Below, piece after piece: positions 10,832 to 22,600 of a stretch of DNA of 64,000 nucleotides. The first letter of the stretch is position 1. Every line of letters begins with the position of its first letter. The notes under the pieces are model-generated. The model had not been told where the DNA came from. It saw only the letters and a program-made list of their open reading frames with translations, and made no database searches. Origin of the DNA: Crotalaria pallida (taxonomy: Eukaryota > Streptophyta > Magnoliopsida > Fabales > Fabaceae); assembly GCA_037953625.1 (NCBI GenBank), contig CM075655.1, positions 83,851,501-83,915,500 on the forward strand, read 5' to 3'. A program made the translations under genes and the position numbers.

Positions 10832-11637
10832 TTGTATTTGATGCTTTTCGAAATCACCTTCAAGCCTATTTCAATGTGATTTGTATTTTGAGTTGTTGTA
10901 TCTTATTAAAGTGTTTCTTATTTTTTTTGATATGTAGTTATGTGTGTATGTTTTCTATAATATGTTAATTGCTTTATTTGTATGTGTGTTACTTGCTAAA
11001 TGCTAAGTGTTTCTATGTGTTTGTGTATGAAAAATGTTTTTGCATGAAAAATTGAAATTTTTAAAATTCTGGACAGTTCACTCGAGTAACAGATATTTCA
11101 CTCGAGTAATTTTAAAATCTCTTTCGTATTACTCGAGTAATTCTGTTTGTCACTCGATTAATTTTAAAATCTCTTTCGTATTACTCGAGTAATTCTGTTT
11201 GTCACTCGATTAATTTTAAAACGACTTTCGTATCACTCGATTAGTTCATCCATCACTCGAGTAAATATTTTTTAATCTTCGGCACACTCGAGTAACATTT
11301 CTTTTCACTCGATTACTGCTCGAATCACTCGAGTAATGCATGAACATCACTCGAGTAACTTATGTGATTTTAAAAACTGAACTGTTGAAACTGCATCATT
11401 TTTCACGTTTCTTTCTCTCTCTTGTTCGTATTTCTCTCTTCTCTCTCATACGGTTCTTCATCAAATCATCATTTTCAGCCACAAAACTTCTCAAATCATA
11501 CATATTTCTTCCATATTTCATCATTATATCATCATTTCTACTCATTTCATTCATCATTTTCACCAATTTCACCCAAAATCCGAAAATTCCCAAATCAAAA
11601 CCCTAACCCCAAAACCGAATCTGCACTTTCTGAATCA
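10832..11637 (+). other. Spacer between pol and env-position ORF, rich in CTCGAG palindromes
   Basis: No coding signal is visible. Copies of ACTCGAGTAA and ACTCGATTA are packed into about 11080-11360, including a near-exact local duplication of about 60 bp around 11110-11220. The stretch 11400-11637 is CT-rich, ends in a CCCTAACCCC sequence and reads like a 5' leader for the ORF at 11638. Confidence 0.8.
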
Positions 11638-12834
11638 ATGTCTTCTTCCTCACAATCTCAACCTCCTCGAAAGAAAGCAAAGCAAGGAGCAGGCCGGAAT
11701 GACCCCTGGTTTTCTGGAATCAACCGAGACTTGCGGGAACCGAATTTTATCAATCGCTCTTTTGGTCTTACACGGTATGTTAAGTTTGCTTGGTTGCATA
11801 AGGAGCAATTTTCATTTGTAGAGGATTTGGAATTTCAGAATTTGAAGAGGTTTTTAGAATTTGAGACTCATTATTACCCTAGGCTTGTCAGACAATTTTA
11901 TCAGAATTTTTCTAAGCTAGATGGTGAGTATCAAACAATGGTTAGAGGACATCATTTTGTTATAAAGCCTGAAGATTTGACAATGTTGTTTGGTTTAGAA
12001 AACAAGGGAACTTTTATTGGTGATGATGACTGTCTGGATTTGGATGTGGATACTAATAAGATTTATACTGATTTGTTGCGTACTGGTGAATCTTGGAGTG
12101 ATAGGACTACTAGAACTGTATCACCTTTGCATGCTGTGGATAGAGTGCTTATGTACATTGTTTCTTATTGTTTGATTCCAAAATGCAATCAAAATTATGC
12201 ACAATTGGGAGATGATGATCTTATTTTGTTTCATGGGATCAAAAAGAGATATGAGATGAATTGGAATAAAATGTTTTTAGCTCGTATGGAAGCTGCTGCT
12301 CAATCTCCTCCTACCCAATTCTTGCCATATCCTATGCATGTTACCAAAATAATGAGGTATTACCGTGTTCCAATCCCTGATGATGAGCCAGATGTGACGG
12401 AAAAGAAAAATAACTGGTGTCTTAATGATTCACACATTAGTTATATGAAAATTGCTTGGCATAGGGAAAGTCGCACTTGGTTATGGAAATCACAGATTAA
12501 GGAAATGGTTGAAGCTGCAAAGGCTGCAAGAGCTTCAGGTTCTAGGAAAAGGACTTTACTTGGTGATAGGGCTGGTGCATCTTCTTCTGCTCCTCCTTCT
12601 TCTACTGATCCGATGGATACCGATCGCATTGAGGACTATATCAATTTGGACAATCTTGGTACTCCATTTGATGCACAGGCTGCTCATGAGTCATTGGTTG
12701 AGCACATCAATGCTCAATTCGCTCAGTTGGAGATGAGACAGGATGTGAAGAATATTGCCATGGAGCATCGTTTAATGGATTATATGTCTGGCCTATTTTC
12801 TCACCATTTCCCTCCTCCTCCACCTGATTCCTAG
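11638..12834 (+). CDS. Env-position ORF of element A (putative plant transposon protein-like)
   Basis: This is a 398-residue ORF between pol and the 3' LTR, where SIRE/Maximus elements carry their so-called env-like gene. The frame is open from 11422, but I prefer the ATG at 11638 (MSSSSQSQPPRKKAKQG), since the upstream part reads like CT-rich leader. RKKAK near the start looks like a nuclear localisation signal. The middle (YYPRLVRQFYQNF, MVRGHHFVIKPEDLTMLFGL) resembles the putative plant transposon protein domain (Pfam Transposase_32 type); I recognise the pattern, I did not run a search. The C-terminus is Ala/Ser-rich and ends PPPPPDS. No signal peptide or membrane segment is apparent, so a true envelope role is unlikely. 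Confidence 0.75.
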   Translation: MSSSSQSQPPRKKAKQGAGRNDPWFSGINRDLREPNFINRSFGLTRYVKFAWLHKEQFSFVEDLEFQNLKRFLEFETHYYPRLVRQFYQNFSKLDGEYQTMVRGHHFVIKPEDLTMLFGLENKGTFIGDDDCLDLDVDTNKIYTDLLRTGESWSDRTTRTVSPLHAVDRVLMYIVSYCLIPKCNQNYAQLGDDDLILFHGIKKRYEMNWNKMFLARMEAAAQSPPTQFLPYPMHVTKIMRYYRVPIPDDEPDVTEKKNNWCLNDSHISYMKIAWHRESRTWLWKSQIKEMVEAAKAARASGSRKRTLLGDRAGASSSAPPSSTDPMDTDRIEDYINLDNLGTPFDAQAAHESLVEHINAQFAQLEMRQDVKNIAMEHRLMDYMSGLFSHHFPPPPPDS

Positions 12835-13374
12835 ACCTGTGGATGCTGATGATGTTTTGCTGATTGATTTCTGTTTCATCTTTCATATGCATATTTCTGA
12901 CTATGTTATGTTTATGTTTCTGTTTCATGTTTCTGACTCTGTTACTACTATGTTTTAGGACCTTGTGTATGGTCTAGTTTGGATAGTTTCGTTTGCTTAT
13001 TTGCTATGGTTGATGTCTTTTTGCTTTACACTATGATTTGCTGCTTAGTGTGATACTCTGCTATTATGGATATGGTGCTATATTCGTTGTGCATTTATAT
13101 TCGTTGTGGCACTATTGTGGTTTATTTTGGTATTGTCTTTATTGTTATATTTTTTTACCATTGTGAACTACTTACCTTCAACTTTTGGCAAAGGACTTTT
13201 CTCAACTTTCATATCTTTTTAATGATGCCAAAAGGGGGAGAATATTTTGTTGATGTTGTTCTTGTAGGTTAAGTTTTATTATATTTTTCCTAGGTGTTTT
13301 ACATTTAGGGGGAGTATGTTAAAACTTAGTGCTTAATTGAAAAGGAGGTTTGTCATCATCAAAAAGGGGGAGTT
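12835..13374 (+). other. 3' non-coding region of element A with several PPT-like motifs
   Basis: No ORF of note lies here. Purine tracts AAAAGGGGGAGAA (about 13229), TTAGGGGGAGTA (about 13306) and AAAAAGGGGGAG (13361-13372) precede the 3' LTR. The last one, directly before the LTR, is the probable plus-strand primer. Confidence 0.8.
13361..13374 (+). other. Polypurine tract of element A
   Basis: AAAAAGGGGGAGTT abuts the TGTAGG start of the 3' LTR at 13375, the expected place for plus-strand priming. Confidence 0.9.
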
Positions 13375-14918
13375 TGTAGGATTCTCATGTTTTGATGCTA
13401 ACAATCTCTCTCCAAGCAACAACATTGGCAACAAGCAAGCTACACCACATGAAGATTAGAATTAGGATTTTTATTAATTCTATTTCAATGTAATCTTTAT
13501 TTTTATGCAATGCATCTCATTGGTGTGGGTAGCTTAGGTGATTTTAAGAATATTTAAATAATGTTTGATTAAGAGTGAAGATACTTTAAATCTTGATTAA
13601 ATAGCTCTATTAAAAGTTTTGTGAAAATCCTTTTAGAAAAACCTTGTTTTTATTCAGATTCTGATCAGTTCACTCGAGTAATGAGTATTGGTTCACTCGA
13701 GTAATTTATGTCATGACAGGTTAATCGAGTAATGGTTTACACATCACTCGAGTAACTTAATCTGACATGTTTTAATCGAGTAATGTTATATGGTTTACTC
13801 GAGTAATTCAATCAGTTTTTGGAAAATTATAAAAGGACTTAATTTTCTCTTTCACACATGATATACATTCATTCTTACAATTTTCTATACACTTTGAAAA
13901 GCAATTCAAGAGCTATTTTACATCTTTCAAGAGCTATCAAGATTCAGCAAAGAACTTTTCATTCTTCACTCTATTTCTTTCAGTGTTCAAATATTCTTGA
14001 GATCATAATTTTTGTTCTTAGTGGTTGTTGAAGATTTGTAATTTGTGATTGCATCATTGAAGTTTCAACACAAGTGAAGAATCTCACAAGGAAGACTTTG
14101 AGGATCAAATCAAAGCAAGAAAAGAGGATTGGTTGGAAGCATCTTCAATCAATTAGCAAGAAAATCTAGAATACTCAAAAGGGGTAGATTAGATCAAAGT
14201 GTTTGGTACACACTTTGTGTTGGGTTTTAAGATAGGAGAACTAAGAATCTAGTTGCATCTTAAAACATTGTAAAATCTACATTTGAAGATTTCTAGTGAA
14301 GAATCTCTCTTGATTCAAGAGGGGACTGGAGTAGCTTTCAAGTGGGTGAAAGTGAACCAGGATAAATCCTTGTGTCTCTTTTATTTTTCATTCCTTGTAT
14401 TGCATTAATTCATTAACAATTGCATTTTTAGGTTAGAATTGGGGTTTTCTTAATTCAACTCAATTGATCTAAAATTGCATGTTAATATTACTTGAAATTG
14501 TTCATATTAATCATTCATAATTTGTTGAATCATTATAGCATTGTTATTCTTGAAGAACTCCATTGAAAACTGAGTTTTAATTGAATTTTACCCAGTTTAC
14601 TCGAGTAAAGTTCTTGTCACTCGAGTAATCTGCTTTCAGTTTATGAACATTACTCGAGTAGGTTTTCTGTTACTCGAGTGATTTAAAAATAGCTTTCGTA
14701 ATACTCGAGTGATTTGCTGAATACTCGAGTGAAATTATTTTTGCTTGCGTATTACTCGAGTGAAGTCTTGAGTTACTCGAGTAATCTGAATTGAATTTTT
14801 AAGAAAATTTATTTTCATAAAACCATTCTCTTAGGTGGACGAAAAATCTGTAATAAGGCTTCAATATTCTATTCACCCCCCCTCTAGACTATATTGAGCC
14901 GCTTGTTGGTTTCCAACA
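13375..14918 (+). mobile_element. Element A 3' LTR (1544 bp)
   Basis: Same length as the 5' LTR with about five substitutions. It is followed by the TSD copy AACAT (14919-14923), after which the sequence of B's LTR resumes. Confidence 0.95.
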
Positions 14919-14923
14919 AACAT

Positions 14924-16025
14924 AGCTTGCATGCATCCAGATAACATTGCTCAAAACATCAATTGAGCTCAAATTGGCCTCCAAGCCATTTAACCATTTC
15001 AACTTATGCCCTTTGAGTCTCTTGGTGACTCATCCTATATTCTACCACAATTTATTCTCATTCTAGCAAATAGTAAGCTTCCCCCTTACCTGAGGTTCGT
15101 GCTTGAATAAGATTTGTGCAGAGATTTGAGGTAGAACACCAAACACCCAAAGCTCCTCCTCAAACCAGAACCGTTTTGACAGGGTAGATTGATCAAGGAA
15201 TTTGGAACATGAAATGGACATGGAAATTAGGGAAAATGGTCATTATCAAAACCATGCAACATGAACTTTGAAAGGAAATCAAGTCTAGAACAAGAGAAGG
15301 CTTGAGCTTACCAAAATCAAAGCTCAAAGTCAGTTCCAGAAACCCAATACAGAACTATGACAGTTTTGAATCTCCAACTTCATGAATCGATTTCTCCTAG
15401 CTCAGAAACTCTGAACTCACAAACCTTATATCAATACAAAGCCCTTTATGTAAGCTTTGTAACAGTGTATCACTCATGTTCTAACTCTCAGAAACGAAGG
15501 AGAATTTCAGAGACGAATCTCAGAACCCTAAACAGAGCATCAGCACTTCAGATCAACAAATGAGCCAAAATCTCGATCAATTGGGCTATTTATAGAGAAA
15601 TCAGGCTAACATGCATGTTGACACGTCCTACCCCACCAAGAGAAGGATGAATTTGTGGCAGATTTCTGGGTTTTGGCTTGATTACTCATCAAACGCACTA
15701 ACCCAGTTTTCTGAGTTCATCGTGTAACCGGTTACAAAGCCCTTCTAACCGGTTACATGCTGATAAAATTCAAAAATTAATAATTTAATTACTCTTTCTT
15801 CAAAAACTCTTTTAATATTGCAATTAGGTCCCAACCCAAGGACTAAATTACAATATTCACATTTTTGTACAAAATAACCATATAAAAATATATCCTATAT
15901 TTTTATACATAAAAACACATAATGTACAAAAACTAAAACCTTTAAAACTAATATAAATCAATTATAAATTAATTGTTATAATTAATTTCTCGGTTCTTTG
16001 GGAGACGAAAATTAGGGGTGTTACA
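14924..16025 (-). mobile_element. Element B 3' LTR, proximal segment
   Basis: This continues the LTR broken by A. It aligns with the reverse complement of 46205-47310 in B3. It contains, on the minus strand, the LTR start TGTAACACCCC, a TAACCGGTTA pair (about 15725-15758), the TATA-like region and the splice-donor motif (GT at 15089). It ends at 16025 next to the PPT. Confidence 0.92.
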
Positions 16026-16089
16026 CTACTCCCCCACTTAAAAGGAATTTCGTCCCCGAAATTCATCTTCTGAAATTTCCCACTTTTCC
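16026..16089 (-). other. PPT and last codons of pol of element B
   Basis: On the minus strand the PPT AAGTGGGGGAGTAG directly precedes the LTR. Before it is the conserved chromovirus pol end that would read F-x-G-R-N-S. The stretch ends in TTTCC (16085-16089), the TSD of element C. Confidence 0.85.
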
Positions 16090-16802
16090 TATGACACCGT
16101 TTCGGATTACCCAAATATAATATAGTATTTATGCTTTATATTGGATAATATATGGACTTGTGAGCTAAGAAAATATGGTAAATAAAATTTTCTTTAAAGC
16201 GGGTGCACAATTCATCTAATGGAACTCTTGGAGAATAAATTCTAAAATCCTTTAAAACACTTGTATCGAGTTCGGCGATTTCTAAAACATTTTCTCAAGC
16301 AGGATAACATTCGTTCTTTAGAAATTCCTTTACATTTTACAATCAATTGAAGCTATCCATACTTTGTTCAATAAAACTGATACCGTCAATTAATACTTAT
16401 AGCCGAGCTCATTTATAAGTTGAATCAGAGTAAGCGGAAATTACTGGACTATGCAACTGATATGATATAAACATAGATTTTCATATATACGAAAGAGTCA
16501 TACATACATAGTCCATGAGATAAGTCACCAAGTTCCAAAAATATAACAAGTCCATGTAAACAGATCTACATCACTATGATACTATAACCCTAGAGTAAAA
16601 CATATGTACAATATATACATAATCAAAATACAACCCCAGGGATAGTCACGTAGATCCACAGCATCAGATGCAGTAGTAGTAGCAGTAGTAGTCTCCCAAA
16701 AACATAGGTAATAAGGTAGTAGCATCATCATCACAGCAGCAGCAGCACATCTCCTCCACAGCACGGATCCAAGGGTCCACATCATACACCATATGCACGT
16801 AC

Positions 16803-17275
16803 CTAGGGATCATCGTCCCTCCAGTCACTCCCAGTAGAATGCACGACAGGCTCGCTCCCACTCTCATCCTCCACCGGATCCTCCTCGATCTCATCCGAGG
16901 GAGAGTGTACCCTACCACTGGGTACCGGGTCAGGTGATGGTGAAACCCTGACGGGGCTCCTCGGATAAGAAGGGGGAGTCTCCTCGCGGACAACTCTCGA
17001 AGTAAAAGGGTGAGAGCGGGTAGGTCGAAAATGAAAACTATGGTAAGAGCGAGCTGGTCGCGTGGGAGGTGGTCCATGATAAGTATAAAACGGGGGTACA
17101 TGCATAGTGTATATAATGGGAATCCTAAACCTACGAGGACGGAATCGCATCAGCGGATTAGGGTGGTAGAATGTGAACTCTACCTCCCCCTCATACACCG
17201 CGCGATGGTCCTCATAGATCCATACGCACTAGGAAGTGGCCGGATCTCGATGCAAGCAATGTAACGAGACATCAC
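16803..17275 (-). pseudogene. LTR-exon ORF, element C 3' LTR copy (frameshifted near start)
   Basis: This is the same ORF as at 24473-24946 in the 5' LTR. It begins just after a 3' splice-site-like AG. One base is missing in the codons near 17227, so only the downstream 131 residues (from YEGEVEFTFYHPNPL) remain joined in frame. The rest is proline/arginine-rich and ends in an acidic segment. Function is unknown; see the 5' LTR copy. Confidence 0.6.
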
Positions 17276-17984
17276 CTACAAGGGCATAGGGGTAAGCAAT
17301 TCTACTCACATAATCAATAGAGAATAAATCATGCAACATATGAAAGATAATAATGCATCAATTAATAACAATCACAATTAGCATCTAGCAAGTATCATAT
17401 GCACATAGGATGCTCACACTTAATTCAGGTATATCAATTGCATTAAGTGAATGACATGATGCATGATTTTAACTCTCAACTTATCTCCACATTTTCTAAG
17501 TCACTCTCTGACGTCCATCCCTGACAACCCAGCACTCCACAGTGCGTTGTATTCCTAGGTATACAACAATTCGTACATTCACCTAGAATGTACACGTCAA
17601 GCTTGGTATCCATGCCACCCGAGCACATCCCGTCATCCAAACGGATCGTCATCCAAACGATATATCCATATCGGCACCCACAAAGCCGACCACGTCATCG
17701 ACGTGTCATCAAGCAAGCGTATTGGCACTCCCAGAGGCCCTCCACATGTTTATCGAAACATGAATACGTCCTACCATCCAAACTCCAGAATGAATGCATT
17801 TTAGACTTAGGGGAAATTGATTAATACTTTACTTGCCACCTAGGCTTAATTTTCAAAATGGATCGTCACCGAACAATCTATTTGTATTTATCAATTTTTG
17901 TAAGTCTTTGATCCCTTGAATTATCCTTAATAATTCCTTAATTAATTAAGTTAGAATTGAAAATGATGTTTTCAGATTCTGGGC

Positions 17985-18335
17985 ATTTTACTCGAGTAAA
18001 GTTCAGAATACTCGAGTGTTCTGGAGATTTTCCAGATTACTCGAGTGTTCTTAAGCTTACTCGAGTGTTCTTAAGCTTACTCGAGTGTTCATGTCTTTCT
18101 GAGGATTTGGGTTTGAATTTCAACAATTTACTCGAGTAGTTCATGAGTTACTCGAGTGTTCTTGGACTTTTCCAGAATACTCGAGTGACTTTGAATGACT
18201 CGAGTGTTTGACCTATAACAATTCTCAGTTCATGCCCGATACTCGAGTACCAGACAAAATACTCGAGTGTTCTTATGACATTTACTTTATTTTGAACACG
18301 ATTTACTCGAGTACTTTGCCATTTACTCGAGTGTT
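17985..18335. repeat. Cluster of ACTCGAGT palindromes in C LTR intron
   Basis: About a dozen copies of ACTCGAGT-centred palindromes in 350 bp. A 20-bp unit containing TTCTTAAGCTTACTCGAGTG is present twice here but once at 25700-25745 in the other LTR, so the cluster changes by unit slippage. Confidence 0.9.
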
Positions 18336-19226
18336 TCGCAGCTGACAGTATTGAAAACTGGTTTTAACATGCCATTTTCATTTCTACTCAATTTAAGTCC
18401 ATTTCAGGGATCCACAGAGTTAACATATCATTAATCAAACATGTTACAACACTTATTTCAACTCAAAACACAGAATTGACAGAGAAATCATTGATTATGC
18501 ATAAAAAGGCATTTTAACAACTCAATACCTCAAATCACACAATAAGCATAATATTCATGAAACAAAGCTCATTTAAGTTCACATGCATGAAACAAACTTG
18601 CTCAATACGGATTTAGAGCATGGATTGGTCTCCAAACCAAAGTTCCTATAGAATCTAAGCCCTTAGAGCCTCTTGGTGGCTCTCTAACACATTTAATGGA
18701 TTTCAAACTCTATCTAGTGAATATAATTACTTCCCCTTACCTCTCAGATGTGAATCAACAGAAAGAAATCCAAAGAAAGCTCTCCAAACCCAAAAATCCA
18801 CTTGAACTTTTCATGCATGACAGTTTTGAGTACCATACCAAAATGGAATTGGTTCGTACATGAAACAGAGAATTAGATTGGGGAAAATTAGATTTCTAAG
18901 CTCTATGCAACATCATCTAACTAAAGGAATTGAGTTTGAGACTCAAGAACTCAAGAGCTTACCAGAATCGATGATCACAGTGAGCTCCAGACACCAACTC
19001 AAGCAAGAACAGCTCCACTTCAAGACTTCGATTCTCTCAATCCACACACTCAAACCTCACAATTTTGGTGTCTATACAAAGCTCGTGATGTGAGCTTTGT
19101 ATTGGTGTATAGATTATCACTCAACTCAGCTCACAGAGGAAGAATCGAAGAACACAATTCGAAAACCCTAACTCTTCTAATCTTCAACAAGTTAATCAAA
19201 ATTCTCGACCAAGGGACAATGATGCG

Positions 19227-19234
19227 TTTAAATA
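19227..19234 (-). promoter_or_regulatory. TATA-like box in element C LTR
   Basis: TATTTAAA on the minus strand, between the U3 palindrome pair and the donor motif, in the place where B3 has TATAAAA and E has TATAAGG. Assignment is positional. Confidence 0.4.
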
Positions 19235-19698
19235 GGCCAATGGAAAGCTCATGCGGGGCGACACGACGCCTATGGCGTTGGCATGGTGGTGATTTCGTGT
19301 CACCATCACGAAATCGTTGGCTGTGACTCACCAAACGCACTAACTCGTGCAGTTTGACCCAGAATACTCGAGTATTCCAGAAAATACTCGAGTGTTTTAC
19401 CCAGATTTTGAAAAATAATTATTTTATTTACTTTCCCTCCAAAACCTTTCCTATAATTGCTTCTAGGTCCCAACCCAGGGACTAATATGCAAAATATACA
19501 TTTTAGGCATTTAAATTATTTATTAAATAATTTCTCACATGCAAGCTAATTACATACACACATATTTTAATCAAGGATTAATTTGAAAACTATTAATTAT
19601 AATTAAATTATAATTAACATTTCATTAATCGGGGATTAAAATTTTGGGGTGTTACACTACTCCCCCACTTACAAGGAATTTCGTCCCCGAAATTCAAC

Positions 19699-22600
19699 TC
19701 ATACAAACAAGTCAGGATAATCCTGACCCATCTTATCCTCTAATTCCCAAGATGCTTCTATTACATCTCCACAAACCCAGACAATTTTGACCAGATGAAT
19801 ATCCTTCCCTCTCAGCTGCTTGATTCTTCGATCTTCGATGCGAACTGGCACAACTTTGAAGGTTAGGTTCTTATGAACTCCTAAGTTATCCGGTTGGATT
19901 CTAAGGACAATGGTGGGGTCATGGACATATTTCTTCAACTGAGACACATGGAACACATTGTGGAGGTTAGCTAATGATGGAGGCAGGGCTAACTGATAAG
20001 CTACTGGGCCGATTCTTTTGAGAATTTGGTAGGGACCAATGAACTTAGGTGATAATTTCTGGGTTTTCAAGGCTCTACTAACACCTTTGGTTGGTACAAT
20101 CCTAATGAACACATGGTCTCCTTCGACAAACTCTAAAGGTTTCCTTCTCCTATCAGCATAGCTTTTCTGTCTACTCTGAGCCGTCTTCATCTTTGCTTGA
20201 ATCATCTTGATCTGCTCCGTGGTCTCTTGCACAAAATCTGGCCCAACCAGAGAATTCTCCCCCACTTGAAACCAGCATAACGGTGTCTGACATTTCCTTC
20301 CATACAGAGCTTCAAATGGTGCCATTCCAATGCTCGTGTGGTAACTATTGTTGTAAGTGAATTCCACGAGCGGCAACATTTGTTCCCAATTCCCTTGTTC
20401 TTCCAGTGCACAAGCTCGCAGAATATCTTCCAATGACTGAATAGTCCTCTCCGTTTGACCATCAGTCTGAGGGTGATATGCAGAACTTAGCTTCAATCTT
20501 GAACCCAAGGCTCTATGCAGATCTTCCCAAAACTTTGATGTAAACCTCGGATCGCGATCAGACACAATGCTTGATGGTACTCCGTGCAGACGAACAACTT
20601 CCTTGATGTACAACTGAGTGAGCTTTTCCAATGAGTAGCGCATATTTACGGGAATGAAATGCGCTGACTTGGTCAATCGATCCACGATTACCCAGATTGC
20701 ATCATGACTATTAGACGTCCTTGGCAGTCCCGACACGAAATCCATCGAGATGCTATCCCACTTCCATACGGGAACTTCTAAAGAAAGCAACTCTCCTCCT
20801 GGCCTTTGGTGTTCTACCTTCACCTTTTGACAAACCAAACAGCACGCCACATACTCAGCTACATCCTTCTTCAGCCCCGACCACCAAAATAATTTCTTTA
20901 AGTCCTGGTACATTTTAGTAGCTCCCGGATGCATGCTCATCTTACTCTTATGTGCTTCATCCAAAATCGTCCTTCTTACTTCCAAATCATCAGGCACACA
21001 AATCCTCGTTTTAAAGCGAAGGATTTCATCCTTCCCTTCTTGAAATTCCAACTCCTTACCTTCTTGCATCAACTTCCTCTTTTCCATGAGTTTCCCATCC
21101 TTGTGTTGCAATTCTCGAATCCTTTGCAGGAATTCGTTAGCAACCTGTAGCATCCCCAACTTGATACTCGTCGGCTCCACTTGCATCGTCAAACTTAAAT
21201 CCCGAAACTCCTCTATCAGTGCAGCTTCTCTAACCATCATTGCACTGATATGCATTGCCTTTCTACTTAATGCGTCCACCACAACGTTAGCCTTCCCAGG
21301 ATGGTAATTGAGCTCAAACTCATAATCCTTCAAAAACTCCATCCATCTGCGTTGCCTCATATTCAACTCCTTTTGATCAAAGAGGTACTTTAAACTCTTA
21401 TGGTCACTAAACACCCGGAACGTAGTGCCATAGAGATAGTGCCTCCAAATCTTTAAGGCAAACACCACAGCTGCTAACTCCAGGTCATGGGTTGGATAGT
21501 TCATCTCATGAACCTTTAACTGTCTCGAGGCATAAGCGACAACTTGCCCATCTTGCATCAAGACACACCCAAGACCTTGTTTCGACGCGTCACAATACAC
21601 ATCGAAACTCTTCTGTGTATCGGGTAACACTAATACGGGAGACGATGTCAACCTTTCCTTCAACTCCCGAAAACTCTTTTCACACTTTTCGTCCCACAGG
21701 AATGGTTGATCTTTCCGAGTCAACTTCGTCAGAGGCAGTGCGACCTTCGAGAAACCCTCGATAAACCTTCTATAATACCCAGCCAATCCGAGAAAACTTC
21801 TAACCTCCGTGACCGACTTCGGTTGCTCCCATTGCAAAACCGAATCTACCTTCGTCGGATCAACCGCAATCCCTTTATCTGAAATCACATGCCCTAAAAA
21901 CTTAACCTCCTTTAGCCAGAACTCACACTTCGTAAGTTTGGCATACAGCTGCTTCTCCTTTAAGATGCTTAACACTACCCTCAAATGTTCAGCATGCTCT
22001 TCGGGGCTCTTAGAGTAGATCAGAATATCGTCAATGAACACAACCACGAATGAATCTAGATAAGGTCTAAAGATTCGATTCATGTAGTCCATGAAGATAG
22101 CTGGTGCATTAGTCAATCCGAATGGCATTACGACATACTCATAATGTCCGTATCGAGATCGGAATGCAGTCTTAGAGATATCCTCCTCTCTAATCCTGAT
22201 CTGATGGTACCCCGACCTCAAATCAATCTTGGAAAATACTGATGCCCCACGTACTTGATCCATAAGGTCATCTATCCGTGGCAACGGATACTTGTTCTTG
22301 ATGGTGACCTTATTCAGCTGCCGATAGTCTATACACATCCTCATGCTACCATCCTTTTTCTTGACGAATAGGACAGGAGCACCCCAAGGTGAGACGCTTG
22401 GTCGGATCATCTGTTTCTGTAGCAATTCCTCAATCTGCTTCTTCATCTCTGCCATTTCCGGTGGTGCCATTCTATAAGGAGCAATAGAAATGGGACCAGC
22501 TCCGGGAATTCGGTCGATACCAAATTCAATCTCTCTTCTTGGTGGCAGACCAGGAATCTCATCAGCAAACACTTCTGGAAACTCTCGAACAACAGGAATC

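Larger units (their letters stand above)
4296..14918 (+). mobile_element. Element A: full-length SIRE/Maximus-like Ty1/copia retrotransposon
   Basis: The element is 10,623 bp with 1544-bp LTRs at both ends and a 5-bp TSD AACAT at 4291-4295 and 14919-14923. Order: LTR, PBS, gag, protease-integrase-RT-RNase H, palindrome-rich spacer, env-position ORF, PPT, LTR. Only about five differences separate the LTRs, so insertion is very recent. The undisturbed target is visible in the paralogous solo LTR B3 near 47310-47325, where one AACAT copy is present. Breaks: gag and pol are in different frames, there is a 1-bp insertion near 8328, and a 37-bp patch lies at the end of pol. Confidence 0.95.
16090..19656 (-). 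mobile_element. Element C 3' LTR (3567 bp)
   Basis: On the minus strand: LTR start at 19656, a pair of TACTCGAGTA-type palindromes (about 19363-19398), TATA-like CCTATTTAAACG (19225-19236), donor motif GAGAG/GTAAGG (GT at 18740), further palindromes (17985-18335), acceptor (AG at 17277-17276), then an ORF-bearing exon and the LTR end at 16090. Confidence 0.93.
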
